Assembly (NCBI GenBank): GCA_900317055.1
Contig: ONFF01000010.1
Span: forward strand, 1 to 64,000
DNA from: an uncultured Bacteroidales bacterium
Lineage (GTDB): Bacteria > Bacteroidota > Bacteroidia > Bacteroidales > F082
DNA length: 64,000 bases
Direction: 5' to 3'
A program made the position numbers and the translations under genes. Below the pieces are notes generated by a model that saw only the letters and a program-made list of their open reading frames with translations, was not told where the DNA came from and searched no databases. This document shows, piece after piece, positions 25,503 through 33,730 of the stretch (the first letter of the stretch is position 1; each line of letters opens with the position of its first letter).

Positions 25503-25510
25503 CAAAAGTA
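25503..25510 (-). promoter_or_regulatory. -7 box of the helical lipoprotein gene
   Basis: Minus-strand TACTTTTG, 49 nt before the start at 25453. It also falls just after the comF stop, so the two genes are probably separate units. Confidence 0.6.
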
Positions 25511-25552
25511 GAAAATAATGGCATTGCCTCGCAAAAAAAACGAAAAATGGCA

Positions 25553-26251
25553 TTAATTTCCTGCACAAGCCGCCGTTGCTGCGCTAATCGTGATTCCAGG
25601 AATAGCTTCCAATTGGTGCGCACACGATTCCAATGTGGCACCTGTGGTAAGCACATCGTCGATAAGAAGGACATGCTTGCCTTTTAGTTCGTCGGCAAAA
25701 TGCACTTCGAAGATGTCTTTCACATTCTTGAAGCGTTCTTCGGCTGTTTTGTGCGTTTGCGTTTCGGTATAGATGCCCCTGACCAAGTATTTGTCGCCAA
25801 TCGGAATGCCCGTCACCTCATGGATGCCTTGGGCTATCATCAAGCTTTGGTTGTAGCCGCGCTGCCGCTCGCGTTTGGGATGCAAAGGTACGGGAATCAT
25901 ATAGTCGATGCCTTGAAACAATGGCGCATCCTTGATGGTCTCACCCAATTGTTGACCAAGAAAAATACCTGCTTCTTTATTGCCTTTGTATTTCAGCTCG
26001 TGAATGAGGTGCTGCACCTTACCCGACTTGGCGAAAAAGAAACATGCCGTGACAGCATGAAACTTGACCCTTCCATAAAAAGATTGCGCCAAAGGGTTGT
26101 CTGGGTTAAGTTCATAGCCCGTTTTGGGTAGCAGATAGCGGCATTTCAGGCACACGGTTTCCTCGTCCTTGAGCAAAGACTCGCCACAAGCCGCACAAAC
26201 GCGAGGATAGAACAAATTAAGGATGCTATGAAGCCAGTCGCGGAAGGTCAT
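25553..26251 (-). CDS. ComF family protein (phosphoribosyltransferase-like)
   Basis: A 232-residue protein. An N-terminal zinc-ribbon-like CAAC...CLKC (residues 19-37) and a C-terminal PRPP-binding loop VLLIDDVLTTGAT near residue 192, with PVPLHPKRERQRGYNQS before it, are the marks of the ComF family. Family members take part in DNA uptake or recombination-linked processes; many Bacteroidota carry one without known competence. Its start is 8 bp from the stop of the upstream gene on the same strand, so the two are likely cotranscribed. Confidence 0.9.
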   Translation of the reverse strand: MTFRDWLHSILNLFYPRVCAACGESLLKDEETVCLKCRYLLPKTGYELNPDNPLAQSFYGRVKFHAVTACFFFAKSGKVQHLIHELKYKGNKEAGIFLGQQLGETIKDAPLFQGIDYMIPVPLHPKRERQRGYNQSLMIAQGIHEVTGIPIGDKYLVRGIYTETQTHKTAEERFKNVKDIFEVHFADELKGKHVLLIDDVLTTGATLESCAHQLEAIPGITISAATAACAGN

Positions 26252-26259
26252 GGTCAGTC

Positions 26260-26991
26260 TTATTGTCCTATACGGATATATTTCTTTCGGGGCACCATGG
26301 CCTTGGGGTTGAGCGATTCGTCGTCAGAATACTTATAGTCAACAGCGAAATCGAGAGAGTCGGGGAGGAGCTCTTCATCGCGGCCTTGCTCGCGCAATAT
26401 TTCGTTATACATACGGCGGTTGCGTTGTAGTCTTGCTTGTCGGCGCGCTGAGGCATTGTATTTGTCGTAAAGATACTGAATAGGATTGGCTGTGATGATA
26501 GGCTTGCCGTTGCCTGCCGGAACACGACTCAGCCAAAGGTCGTCGAGGTCGTCGTTGAGGCGTTCGATTTCGTCAAGGGTCTTGATGCTTGGCATGGTGA
26601 TGAGCATCTCCTTAAAAGTCTCATAGTTGGTGAAAGGCAACACAGTCACCTCGCGCAGGGTAATGGTTTCAGGCCACAAGCGCACGACGAGTGTATCAGC
26701 ACTGGTAAGCGTCGTGTCAATGGCGATGAGGCGTCGTGAATAACCGACACAACTCACCCAAAGCGTGTCGACCTCTCGCGCTTGGATGTGAAAATGGCCA
26801 TATTGGTTGCTGATGGTACCACAATGCGCCATTTTACTGATGACATGCGTGTTGCGAATCGGTTTCAGACTATCTGCCGTGACCACATAGCCATAGAAAT
26901 CCACACGCTTGAGCTTGTCCTCGTCATCACTTTGCGCAAGGGCGAAAACACAACTCGAAAGCAACAATAATATGAAAAGCAGCCGCTTCAC
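26260..26991 (-). CDS. Exported protein with carboxypeptidase-like regulatory domain
   Basis: A 243-residue protein with signal peptide (ends ALAQSDDE). Residues about 28-115 fit the carboxypeptidase-regulatory-like beta-sandwich seen at the start of TonB receptors (GYVVTADSLKPIRNTHVISK ... GHFHIQAREVDTLWVSCVGY). The C-terminal half is charged and helical, rich in Arg and Tyr (ARRQARLQRNRRMYNEILREQ). No barrel follows, so it is not a truncated receptor in the usual sense. Probably periplasmic; function unknown. It is the first gene of a pair with comF. Confidence 0.75.
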   Translation of the reverse strand: MKRLLFILLLLSSCVFALAQSDDEDKLKRVDFYGYVVTADSLKPIRNTHVISKMAHCGTISNQYGHFHIQAREVDTLWVSCVGYSRRLIAIDTTLTSADTLVVRLWPETITLREVTVLPFTNYETFKEMLITMPSIKTLDEIERLNDDLDDLWLSRVPAGNGKPIITANPIQYLYDKYNASARRQARLQRNRRMYNEILREQGRDEELLPDSLDFAVDYKYSDDESLNPKAMVPRKKYIRIGQ

Positions 26992-27118
26992 TCCTTATGT
27001 TTTGGGTCGCTAAAATACGACAAATTATGAACGATAAAACGCGTTTTTTATTATTCTGTTCAGAAATCTGCTCCTCAATCCAAATATAAAGCCTATTTTT
27101 GCGTTTTGATGAAGGTCG

Positions 27119-27185
27119 GCCCTTCGACAGGCTCAGGGACCTTTGCTCATACTATGGTTAAGGGTGCCTGAGCTCGTCGAAGGCC
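27119..27185. repeat. Inverted repeat CCTTCGACAGGCTCAGG ... CCTGAGCTCGTCGAAGG
   Basis: Left arm around 27119-27137 and right arm around 27167-27185 pair over 17 positions with two mismatches. This motif family is common between genes in several bacterial phyla. It lies between the likely dut -7 box (TATTTTTG, 27094-27101) and the dut start, so it is in the leader. A related half-copy occurs inside the oxidoreductase gene at 43222-43249. Confidence 0.75.
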
Positions 27186-27207
27186 ACATTTCAAAATAGT
27201 AACACCC

Positions 27208-27645
27208 ATGAAAATCAACATCGTAAACACCTCAAATAACCCATTGCCCGCCTACGAGACGAAAGCCTCGGCCGGTATGGATCTTCGGGCCTATTTGCCC
27301 GAAGGCCCCGTCACCCTCGAACCCATGCAGCGCAGCCTTGTGCCTACCGGACTCTATATGGAAATCCCAGAAGGCTACGAAGGCCAAGTGCGTCCTCGTA
27401 GTGGTTTGGCCATCAAGAGCGGTATCACAGTACTCAACTCACCCGGCACCATTGATGCCGACTATCGTGGACAAGTCTGTGTCATCCTTATTAACCTGTC
27501 CGACAAACCCTTTGTCATCAACAGCGGCGACCGCATTGCACAAATGGTTTTCGCCAAATGCGAACAGGGCGAATTGGTTCAAGTGGAGACGCTGTCGGAG
27601 ACTGAACGGGGAGCGGGAGGATTTGGACATACAGGGAAAAGTTGA
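27208..27645 (+). CDS. dut: dUTP diphosphatase (dUTPase)
   Basis: A 145-residue enzyme with all five trimeric dUTPase motifs: [39 protein letters not shown]; and the C-terminal [10 protein letters not shown]. It hydrolyses dUTP to dUMP and pyrophosphate in the cytoplasm, keeping uracil out of DNA and feeding thymidylate synthesis. In many Bacteroidales dut is followed by a TPR protein, DUF4292 and an EnvC-like gene. Here the TPR gene follows after a heptamer repeat, while DUF4292-EnvC come 3.8 kb later. Confidence 0.96.
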   Translation: MKINIVNTSNNPLPAYETKASAGMDLRAYLPEGPVTLEPMQRSLVPTGLYMEIPEGYEGQVRPRSGLAIKSGITVLNSPGTIDADYRGQVCVILINLSDKPFVINSGDRIAQMVFAKCEQGELVQVETLSETERGAGGFGHTGKS

Positions 27646-27704
27646 GTTTAGAGTTTAGAGTTCAGAGTTTAGAGTCTGTTGTTAGTTTAGAGTTTAAAGT
27701 AGAT
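27646..27704. repeat. Heptamer tandem repeat (GTTTAGA)n
   Basis: Units at 27646, 27653, 27660 (GTTCAGA) and 27667, then two more after an 11-bp interruption. It begins right after the dut stop codon and ends 8 bp before the TPR start, occupying the place of the ribosome binding region. Confidence 0.8.
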
Positions 27705-27711
27705 TGAAGTT

Positions 27712-29403
27712 ATGAAATATAAAGTGATTTTGTTGTTTTTTGCCTTGGGCTGCACAATGTGGGGATTCGCCCAGCAGATGGAATCGGAATTCAAAGGCCA
27801 ACCCGACAAGAAAAAGAATGCCATCTATTTTTCCAACGGCCTGCAGAGCAAATACCGTGAGGACAACGAAGGTGCCATCCGCAACTTCGAACAAGCCCTG
27901 CGTTATATGCCCGATGATGCCGCCTCGATGTTTGAGCTGAGCGAACAATACTACAACGCTGGACGCATCGAAGAAGCCTTCAATATGATTCAACAAGCCA
28001 CCCAACTCGAACCCGAAAACAAATGGTACCAAATGCGTCTCGGGCTGTTTTACCGCAACCTTGACCAATACAACGACTTCATCAAGCTATATGAAAGCCT
28101 AACCAAGAAATACCCCGATGACCCCGACATGCTCAGCGAGCTGATTGATGCCTATCTGGTGACGGAAAACTACAGCAAAGCCATAGAAAAGATGGACTTG
28201 CTGGAACAAATCCTTGGGGAAAACGAGTTCCTCACAGAGCAGCGTCTCAGTATCTACAAAAGGCAAGGCAACAACAAAAAAGTGATTTCGGAACTCGAGA
28301 GACTGATAGAGCAAAACCCTGATAACGTGCGCTATTATGGTCTGTTAGCCCAAGAGTACGCTGAAAACGGCAAGGAAAAAGATGCCTTGAAAACCTACGA
28401 GAAAATCAAGGAGATTAACCCTGAAAACCCGTATATCAACATCTCATTGCTTGAGTTTTACGAAAAGAACGGCGACAACGACAAGGCCTTCAACGAACTT
28501 TTGGGTGCCATCCGAAACAAAAACCTCGACATCACCACCAAAGCCAACACCTACGACTATTGGATGCAGAAAAACAACCAATCGAAGCAAATCAACGAGC
28601 AAGTCAAGCAATGTGGCGAGGCTTTCATCGAGACCCACCCCGACAACAAACTGGGCTACCTTATCCTCGGCTCCTACTACATGGTCAACGAAAACGCCGC
28701 GCAGGCAAAAGCATTGCACCAGCAGGCATTGGCCATCGACAGCACCGACTTTCGCGCTTGGCAAAACCTCATCGTCAGCGAGTCGCGGCTCGAAGAGAAC
28801 GAGGCCGTGCGCGACCATGCCGTGGCCGCCATGAAATACTATCCCATGCAGCCCGTGTTCTATTGGTATGCGGGCGTGGCCAATGCCGTGTTGAAAAACA
28901 ACGAAGACGCCATCAACTACCTGGAGAAAGGTAGGAGATACACCTCCGACAAGTTGCAAATGGCCGAATTCGACGCTTTCTTGGGCGACATCTATCACCA
29001 GCAAGGCGATGAAGAGAAAGCCTTCGATGCCTATGACCGCACCCTGCGCAATGACCCCGACAATGCCTTGGTACTCAATAATTACGCTTATTATCTTTCG
29101 CTGAAAGGTGAGCGACTTGAAGAAGCCTTGCAGATGGCCATCCATGCCAACGAGTTGGTGCCCGACAATGTCTATTATTTAGACACTTACGCCTGGGTGC
29201 TCTACAAACTCGGGCGTTACAAGGAAGCCGAGAAAGAGATGAAGAAATGCCTTGGTCTCGACAAGAACCCTTCGGGCGCCAATTTGGAACACTATGGCGA
29301 TATCCTGCTCAAGCTCGGCAAAGAAAACGAAGCCAAGGAATATTGGAACAAAGCCCAACAAGCCGGTGGCGGATCCAAGGATTTGGAACAGAAGCTGAAA
29401 TAA
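27712..29403 (+). CDS. Exported tetratricopeptide-repeat protein
   Basis: A 563-residue protein with a signal peptide (ends WGFAQQ) and about ten TPR units from residue 40 to the end (for example AIRNFEQALRYMPDDAASMFEL, AFDAYDRTLRNDPDNALVLNNYAYYLSL, EALQMAIHANELVPDNVYYLDTYAWVLYKLGRY). It forms an alpha-solenoid, probably in the periplasm or tethered to the outer membrane. In related genomes it is linked with dut, DUF4292 and EnvC, suggesting a role in envelope assembly; this is inference from synteny. Confidence 0.85.
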   Translation: MKYKVILLFFALGCTMWGFAQQMESEFKGQPDKKKNAIYFSNGLQSKYREDNEGAIRNFEQALRYMPDDAASMFELSEQYYNAGRIEEAFNMIQQATQLEPENKWYQMRLGLFYRNLDQYNDFIKLYESLTKKYPDDPDMLSELIDAYLVTENYSKAIEKMDLLEQILGENEFLTEQRLSIYKRQGNNKKVISELERLIEQNPDNVRYYGLLAQEYAENGKEKDALKTYEKIKEINPENPYINISLLEFYEKNGDNDKAFNELLGAIRNKNLDITTKANTYDYWMQKNNQSKQINEQVKQCGEAFIETHPDNKLGYLILGSYYMVNENAAQAKALHQQALAIDSTDFRAWQNLIVSESRLEENEAVRDHAVAAMKYYPMQPVFYWYAGVANAVLKNNEDAINYLEKGRRYTSDKLQMAEFDAFLGDIYHQQGDEEKAFDAYDRTLRNDPDNALVLNNYAYYLSLKGERLEEALQMAIHANELVPDNVYYLDTYAWVLYKLGRYKEAEKEMKKCLGLDKNPSGANLEHYGDILLKLGKENEAKEYWNKAQQAGGGSKDLEQKLK

Positions 29404-29417
29404 TCGATTTATTTTCC

Positions 29418-29425
29418 TATCTTTG
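29418..29425 (+). promoter_or_regulatory. -7 box ending 5 nt before the regulator ATG
   Basis: TATCTTTG, then CAGGC, then ATG at 29431. Same 5-nt geometry as at 3321, 52774 and 63191. Confidence 0.55.
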
Positions 29426-29430
29426 CAGGC

Positions 29431-31521
29431 ATGAAGCGCATGGTTTGGATAGGAATAGTGTTTTTTCTTGTCGTGGCGGCCTGCGCCCGACCTGATGATG
29501 ACCTTGTAGAGACGCGATTCATCGCGTCTCCCACCAACATCGTATCCCCCGAATTGTCCGCCATCGACAGCCTGATGTGGCGCCAGCCCGACAGCGCCTT
29601 GGCATGCCTGATACCCTATTTCGACACCTGCTGTAGAGACGTTGCGTGCAACGTCTATCCTGAAAACCATAACGGCAATTCGGAAGACGTAGCACGCTAC
29701 GTCTCTACAAACGTGGCATTCAACCGCCATTACGCCCACCTCCTGTTGGCAGAATTGCTGTACAAAAACGATTACGCCCAGACCAACCGCCCCGCCTTGC
29801 AGCAGGCCGTGGCTTATTTCGACAGCCTGACCCTCACCCTGAACGACACACCTGCACCCAAACACCTCATAGCGGGCTCCTCATTCCGCGAAGGCGGAAC
29901 GCTATCCCTGACACGAAACGACATCATCGTATTCTTGGATGCCCGCGCCCACTACATCAACGGCGTAGGTTATTACGAAAACGACAGCGTGGTGGAAGCC
30001 TGTACTGAATACCTGAAAGCCTTGGAACTGATGGAAAGCCGTTTCCAGGAAAAAGACCTGGTGGGAAATAAGGCGAAGTTCATGACCTATACCTACAATC
30101 GACTTGGGGAAATGTTTGAAGATCAGTATATGATGGAACCCGCTTTGGATTGCTACAGGCATTCCTATGATTATTCCGTTATCTCACCCATTTCATTGTA
30201 TAGCGTCTCCAATGCCTTATACCGCATAGGCAAACAGTATGATGCGAAAGGCGACAAGGATAGTGCAGACTATAATTATACGCAAGCTTTGGTAAACATA
30301 CCCGACTCGACAAATCTATACTATAGAGACATTGTATCATCAAAAGCCTTATTGTCCTATCAAATGACACATCAAGCCAAAGAACCCCTAACACGCTTGA
30401 AGCAAATGGCCGTTTTGGCTGAGGATGATGGCGAAAGGCTGACACGTTATTTGCTTATTGGTGGAATTTATTTTGAGGAAAATCTTTATGATTCTGCACT
30501 TTTGTATCTGGAACCTGTGTTTGAAAACAAAGAAGACAAGTTCTTAAAGATTAAAGTGGCCAATTATCTGCGAATTATCTATGACAGTCTTGGGAACCAG
30601 GAAAAGTCCAATGAGTGCATGCGCTATTTGGCGCTTCACAATGAGACGGGAGCCGAAAACAGCGCTTTGGTTTCACAACTCAGTGACATGTATAAGATGT
30701 ATTTGACCCGAAAACAGGAAAAAGAAGCTGGGACAAAACGAGAGTTAGCAGTCAAAAAAGCGATAGAGATTATTGTTCCCATTGCTATTGCGCTAGCTTT
30801 AGCTATCATAGTTGTAGCGAAATGGAGGAGCAAGAAGTTGTTGAAGCGACAACAAGAGGAAGCGGACAGAAGGCTTGGTGAAACAGAGCAACAGCACAAG
30901 GAGGAGTTGAGACAGAGGCAGGACGAAGCGGAAAGGATGCTGGAAGACAAGGAAAAACGCCACCAATGGGAATTGGAAGCGAAAGACAAGCAGTATTCAG
31001 AAACTGTAGAAGCCGAGCGACAAGCACACCGTATGGAACAGGCAGCCATATCGGGCAGATTGAAACGAAAAAACGAGGAGGTACGTGAATTGAAAGACCA
31101 AATTAAGCGGCAGGAAGAGTTGAATGCAACACCCAAGCATGCCGAATCGTTCGTAGATGAGCCCATCTGCCGTCTCATCTTGGGAAGGGTGAAAGAAGGG
31201 CAATTTCTGTCACAGATAGACTGCAAGATATACAAGGACTACGCCTTGAGCAAGGAGCAGGTAATCTCCCTGCGCGAAGCTGCCGATCATCATTTCGGGC
31301 TTTTCACTATATGTCTCTCAAAAGCTTATCCTAAACTCACTAACAGCGACCTCGACTATTGCTGTCTCTATCTGCTTGGGCTAAGCGATGCCGATATTTC
31401 CGCATTGATGCAAAAGGCCTATCCTACAGTTTCGCAACGTTCCAGAAAAATAAAAGCCATTTTAGGGAATGATTCACCGCTTCCTATAACCCTTAGAGGC
31501 ATTGCTAACAACGACTTATAA
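29431..31521 (+). CDS. TPR - transmembrane - coiled coil - HTH-like regulator
   Basis: A 696-residue protein. The N terminus has a hydrophobic segment with a lipobox-like VAAC; periplasmic TPR-like helices follow to about residue 430; a transmembrane helix at about 450-468 (IIVPIAIALALAIIVVAKW) leads into a Glu/Arg/Gln-rich cytoplasmic coiled coil to about 565; the C-terminal 120 residues (PKLTNSDLDYCCLYLLGLSDADISALM ... SQRSRKIKAIL) resemble the LuxR-like DNA-binding end of its paralogue at 52787. It is probably a one-component membrane-bound transcription regulator. Two palindromic repeats lie inside the N-terminal coding part (29509-29709) in frame. A T9SS cargo gene lies downstream. Confidence 0.78.
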   Translation: MKRMVWIGIVFFLVVAACARPDDDLVETRFIASPTNIVSPELSAIDSLMWRQPDSALACLIPYFDTCCRDVACNVYPENHNGNSEDVARYVSTNVAFNRHYAHLLLAELLYKNDYAQTNRPALQQAVAYFDSLTLTLNDTPAPKHLIAGSSFREGGTLSLTRNDIIVFLDARAHYINGVGYYENDSVVEACTEYLKALELMESRFQEKDLVGNKAKFMTYTYNRLGEMFEDQYMMEPALDCYRHSYDYSVISPISLYSVSNALYRIGKQYDAKGDKDSADYNYTQALVNIPDSTNLYYRDIVSSKALLSYQMTHQAKEPLTRLKQMAVLAEDDGERLTRYLLIGGIYFEENLYDSALLYLEPVFENKEDKFLKIKVANYLRIIYDSLGNQEKSNECMRYLALHNETGAENSALVSQLSDMYKMYLTRKQEKEAGTKRELAVKKAIEIIVPIAIALALAIIVVAKWRSKKLLKRQQEEADRRLGETEQQHKEELRQRQDEAERMLEDKEKRHQWELEAKDKQYSETVEAERQAHRMEQAAISGRLKRKNEEVRELKDQIKRQEELNATPKHAESFVDEPICRLILGRVKEGQFLSQIDCKIYKDYALSKEQVISLREAADHHFGLFTICLSKAYPKLTNSDLDYCCLYLLGLSDADISALMQKAYPTVSQRSRKIKAILGNDSPLPITLRGIANNDL
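29509..29530. repeat. Perfect palindrome inside the regulator gene
   Basis: GAGACGCGAT-TC-ATCGCGTCTC, 10-bp perfect arms, preceded by TGTA. It encodes part of ETRFIASP without breaking the frame. Confidence 0.85.
29632..29709. repeat. Double-hairpin palindromic element inside the regulator gene
   Basis: Outer arms TGTAGAGACGT (29632-29642) and ACGTCTCTACA (29699-29709) enclose two inner palindromes: GACGTTGC-GT-GCAACGTC (29638-29655) and GACGTAGC-AC-GCTACGTC (29686-29703). The 78 bp are read in frame as about 26 residues (RDVACNVYPENHNGNSEDVA region). The first inner arm shares GTAGAGACG with the palindrome at 29509. Confidence 0.85.
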
Positions 31522-31600
31522 TATTGATTGATAAGATGTTGTAAAATAATACATACAAACTCATACATGGTTTTTCTTGCCTGAAGTATCTTTACCACCC

Positions 31601-31608
31601 TACTTTTG
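31601..31608 (+). promoter_or_regulatory. -7 box upstream of the small exported ORF
   Basis: TACTTTTG, 26 nt before the ATG at 31635. The following bases (CATC ... AAAGCGATGAAA) are closely repeated after the next box at 31969, so the two leaders are duplicates. Confidence 0.55.
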
Positions 31609-31634
31609 CATCGCAAACACTAATTCATAAAGCG

Positions 31635-31859
31635 ATGAAAAAACTAACAACATTGTTTCTGATGCTCTGCTTAACCCTTTCGGGAGCATTGTGCTATGCC
31701 AGCGGCTTGGCCAGAACGGAAAACGAGAAAGGGAAAGATGGAATATCCAGCTCTGGTGGACGGTTTTCGACAATGGCCATTGCCTATGCAAACTATCATT
31801 TGGGGTTATGCTTTTTTGCTCGGGAAGCGAAAAACCATAGACAACCCCATAGACAATGA
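31635..31859 (+). CDS. Small ORF with signal peptide, possibly a gene remnant
   Basis: A 74-residue reading frame. Residues 1-23 form a good signal peptide (LTLSGALCYASG). The remainder (RTENEKGKDGISSSGGRFST and on) has low complexity and shows no family resemblance. It has its own -7 box and a start context like other exported genes here. It could be a short secreted peptide or what is left of a cargo gene after decay. It lies between the regulator and the cargo gene at 32057; 31860-32056 holds only a further promoter box. Confidence 0.4.
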   Translation: MKKLTTLFLMLCLTLSGALCYASGLARTENEKGKDGISSSGGRFSTMAIAYANYHLGLCFFAREAKNHRQPHRQ

Positions 31860-31968
31860 AGGATGATGCGGTTTCTTAATAGTTGAAATCCAAGCATTTA
31901 TATAATTCATTCATTGCTAATTGATAGACAAGGCGGTCGAAGGGCTTGACAACGCTTCACAAGAAGCC

Positions 31969-31976
31969 TACTTTTG
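31969..31976 (+). promoter_or_regulatory. -7 box of the cargo gene at 32057
   Basis: TACTTTTG followed by CATC and, after a short gap, AAAGCGATGAAA, as in the leader at 31601. The leader to the chosen start is 80 nt. Just upstream, GGCGGTCGAAGGGCTTGACA resembles a fragment of the TTCGACAGGCTCAGG repeat. Confidence 0.5.
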
Positions 31977-32056
31977 CATCATCTTTTAAACTACAAAGCG
32001 ATGAAAGACGTAGTTTTGCAACAAACAAGAACACTAACCATAAAAATACAAACACT

Positions 32057-32803
32057 ATGAAAAAGGCAATAACATTTTTCGCATTAATCATCCTGTATAT
32101 TTGCGGCAAAGCTCAACAAAGCGAAATCATTTATGTTGACTTTCAGCCTGATTTGGTTCAAAATACTCTTAGCGACACCTTGTATTTGGATTTTGACAAC
32201 GATGGGATTTGGGATATTCGTTTTCTCATAGTTATGCAAAGTGCTGCATCTTATCCGGTGATTGCCAACCATAACAGCGACTGGTCGCTTCACTCCATGG
32301 AAAATGAGGATACCATCGCTCCATATCCTACACTTCCGGAATTGTCAAATTGGATAGGAGCAATTCATTGGACATATCAAGATTGGTGTCCCCCATCAGA
32401 GAAAATTGCCGTCCGACATCAAAAGGATGGCAAATACTATTATGGATGGTTTAGAGTGCTCGCCATCGACTATAAACTGGCCGTAGATAAAATGGCCTAT
32501 TGCACTATTCCAGACTATCCCCTGAAATGGGGACAGACCAATTTCACTGGGATAAAAGAGAATGACAAATTCTATGTTTTTGCTACGCTCCATCCCAACC
32601 CTACAGATGGTTTTGTCACAATTACTGGCGAGAACTTGCAACAAGCCGAAGTGTTCAACCTACTCGGGCAACGGGTGCTTAGTGCGCAAGGCAGGGACAA
32701 CGAATTGCACATCGACATGGCAGGACTGCCCACAGGCATCTACTTCGTCAATGTCACCGATGAAGAAGGCCGAAAGTGCGTGCGCAAGGTGGTGAAGGAG
32801 TAA
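32057..32803 (+). CDS. T9SS-secreted protein, short type
   Basis: A 248-residue protein using the start MKKAITFFALIILYICGKAQQ, which gives a proper signal peptide; the longer frame from 31946 lacks one. The middle part (LYLDFDNDGIWDIRF ... RHQKDGKYYYGWFRV) resembles short beta-sandwich proteins of T9SS organisms. The last 75 residues are a type A sorting domain (LHPNPTDGFVTIT ... VFNLLGQRVLS ... LPTGIYFVNVTDEEGRKCVRKVVKE). It follows the TPR-TM-HTH regulator, a link repeated at 52-58 kb. A small lipoprotein gene begins 6 bp downstream. Confidence 0.82.
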   Translation: MKKAITFFALIILYICGKAQQSEIIYVDFQPDLVQNTLSDTLYLDFDNDGIWDIRFLIVMQSAASYPVIANHNSDWSLHSMENEDTIAPYPTLPELSNWIGAIHWTYQDWCPPSEKIAVRHQKDGKYYYGWFRVLAIDYKLAVDKMAYCTIPDYPLKWGQTNFTGIKENDKFYVFATLHPNPTDGFVTITGENLQQAEVFNLLGQRVLSAQGRDNELHIDMAGLPTGIYFVNVTDEEGRKCVRKVVKE

Positions 32804-32809
32804 CTCGCC

Positions 32810-33043
32810 ATGAAAAGGACACCAAAATCCCTTATCCCCTTAGTAGCAGTGGCGGCCACAGCCGCCCTGCTGCTGGCAGGATGCCAGCAGGGGAAACACG
32901 AGAAGGACAAGGCACAACCCGTGGAACAAACACAAGCCTCGGTGGACACCACCGAAGAAGACACGATGGCTGCATACTACGAACGGATGCAGCGCTGGAA
33001 GGCTCTGCACGGATGGACCGATCGCTGGGAAAGCGAGAAATGA
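32810..33043 (+). CDS. Very small lipoprotein
   Basis: 77 residues: signal with lipobox LLAGC (Cys near residue 24), then a charged linker and a Trp/Arg-containing tail (YYERMQRWKALHGWTDRW). The start is 6 bp after the cargo gene stop, so they are probably cotranscribed. No family recognised. A hairpin follows directly. Confidence 0.65.
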   Translation: MKRTPKSLIPLVAVAATAALLLAGCQQGKHEKDKAQPVEQTQASVDTTEEDTMAAYYERMQRWKALHGWTDRWESEK

Positions 33044-33050
33044 ATGAAGG

Positions 33051-33081
33051 GAGCCTCTATCACTTCTTAGGGTAGAGGCTC
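33051..33081 (+). terminator. Hairpin after the small lipoprotein gene
   Basis: GAGCCTCTA (33051-33059) pairs with TAGAGGCTC (33073-33081), followed by the weak T-rich TCTTAGTTTCT. Confidence 0.6.
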
Positions 33082-33115
33082 TCTTAGTTTCTATGGCAAA
33101 CTTATATCTTTTTCT

Positions 33116-33123
33116 TAATTTTG
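33116..33123 (+). promoter_or_regulatory. -7 box of the DUF4292-EnvC operon
   Basis: TAATTTTG, 55 nt before the GTG start at 33179. It gives this cluster its own promoter, separate from the inserted cargo region. Confidence 0.55.
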
Positions 33124-33178
33124 CACCGAAATAATCCATCACCCCTGTTTGGAACAAGATTTGAAGGAAAGGATAAAT

Positions 33179-33730
33179 GTGAAAAACTGGTCCACCATAG
33201 CATTTTTGGTTTTGTTGCTGGCTGCCTCCTCCTGCGCCTCGCGCAAGAAAACCATTGCGCCCACACCGCCGCAAACCTTCGAATGGCTGACCTCCAACCT
33301 CGATATCCAAGCCGAAGGCAACGGCGTGGCATTCGATGACTTGTCGGGACAACTTAGGATGCGCAACGACAGCCTCGTATGGCTCAGCGTCACCGCCACC
33401 ATGGGCGTGGAAGTATTGCGCGCCAAAGTCAGTAACGACTCGGTGTGGATTCTCAACCGAATGGAAAAGACCTACCTGGCCGAGCCCTTGGATTCCGTTG
33501 CCGTCCAACTCGGCATACCCATCAGCCTGCCATGGATACAAACTTTGCTCTTGGACAATAACGAGGGGCTTCCGCCCGTTGAGAATCAGATTGTCCAATT
33601 GAAAACCTTCTTTATGGGCAACCTCTCCGCGAAAGTGAAATATAAAAACATCAAATTGGACGAAAAGACGAGCTTCCCGCTGAAGATTACGGATAAGATG
33701 GAACGCATGCGCTTGCCAAAGAAACCATGA
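33179..33730 (+). CDS. DUF4292 lipoprotein
   Basis: A 183-residue protein. The GTG at 33179 is chosen because AAGGAAAGG lies just upstream and it starts a clean lipoprotein signal (KNWSTIAFLVLLLAASSC); the TTG at 33149 lacks such support. The mature part (SNLDIQAEGNGVAFDDLSGQ, RNDSLVWLSVTATMGVEVLRAK, DSVWILNRMEKTYL) matches DUF4292, which has a LolA/LolB-like appearance and is usually encoded next to EnvC-like genes. A role in outer-membrane lipoprotein or lipid handling is plausible but unproven. It overlaps the next gene by ATGA. Confidence 0.82.
   Translation: MKNWSTIAFLVLLLAASSCASRKKTIAPTPPQTFEWLTSNLDIQAEGNGVAFDDLSGQLRMRNDSLVWLSVTATMGVEVLRAKVSNDSVWILNRMEKTYLAEPLDSVAVQLGIPISLPWIQTLLLDNNEGLPPVENQIVQLKTFFMGNLSAKVKYKNIKLDEKTSFPLKITDKMERMRLPKKP

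Noticed and set aside
28444..29145. 233-codon minus-strand frame
   Set aside because: Antisense to the TPR gene; its sequence reflects the reverse of TPR codons.
31946..32056. Extended N terminus of the cargo protein at 32057
   Set aside because: The extra 37 residues contain no signal and overlap the promoter box and a duplicated leader; the internal ATG gives a proper signal peptide.
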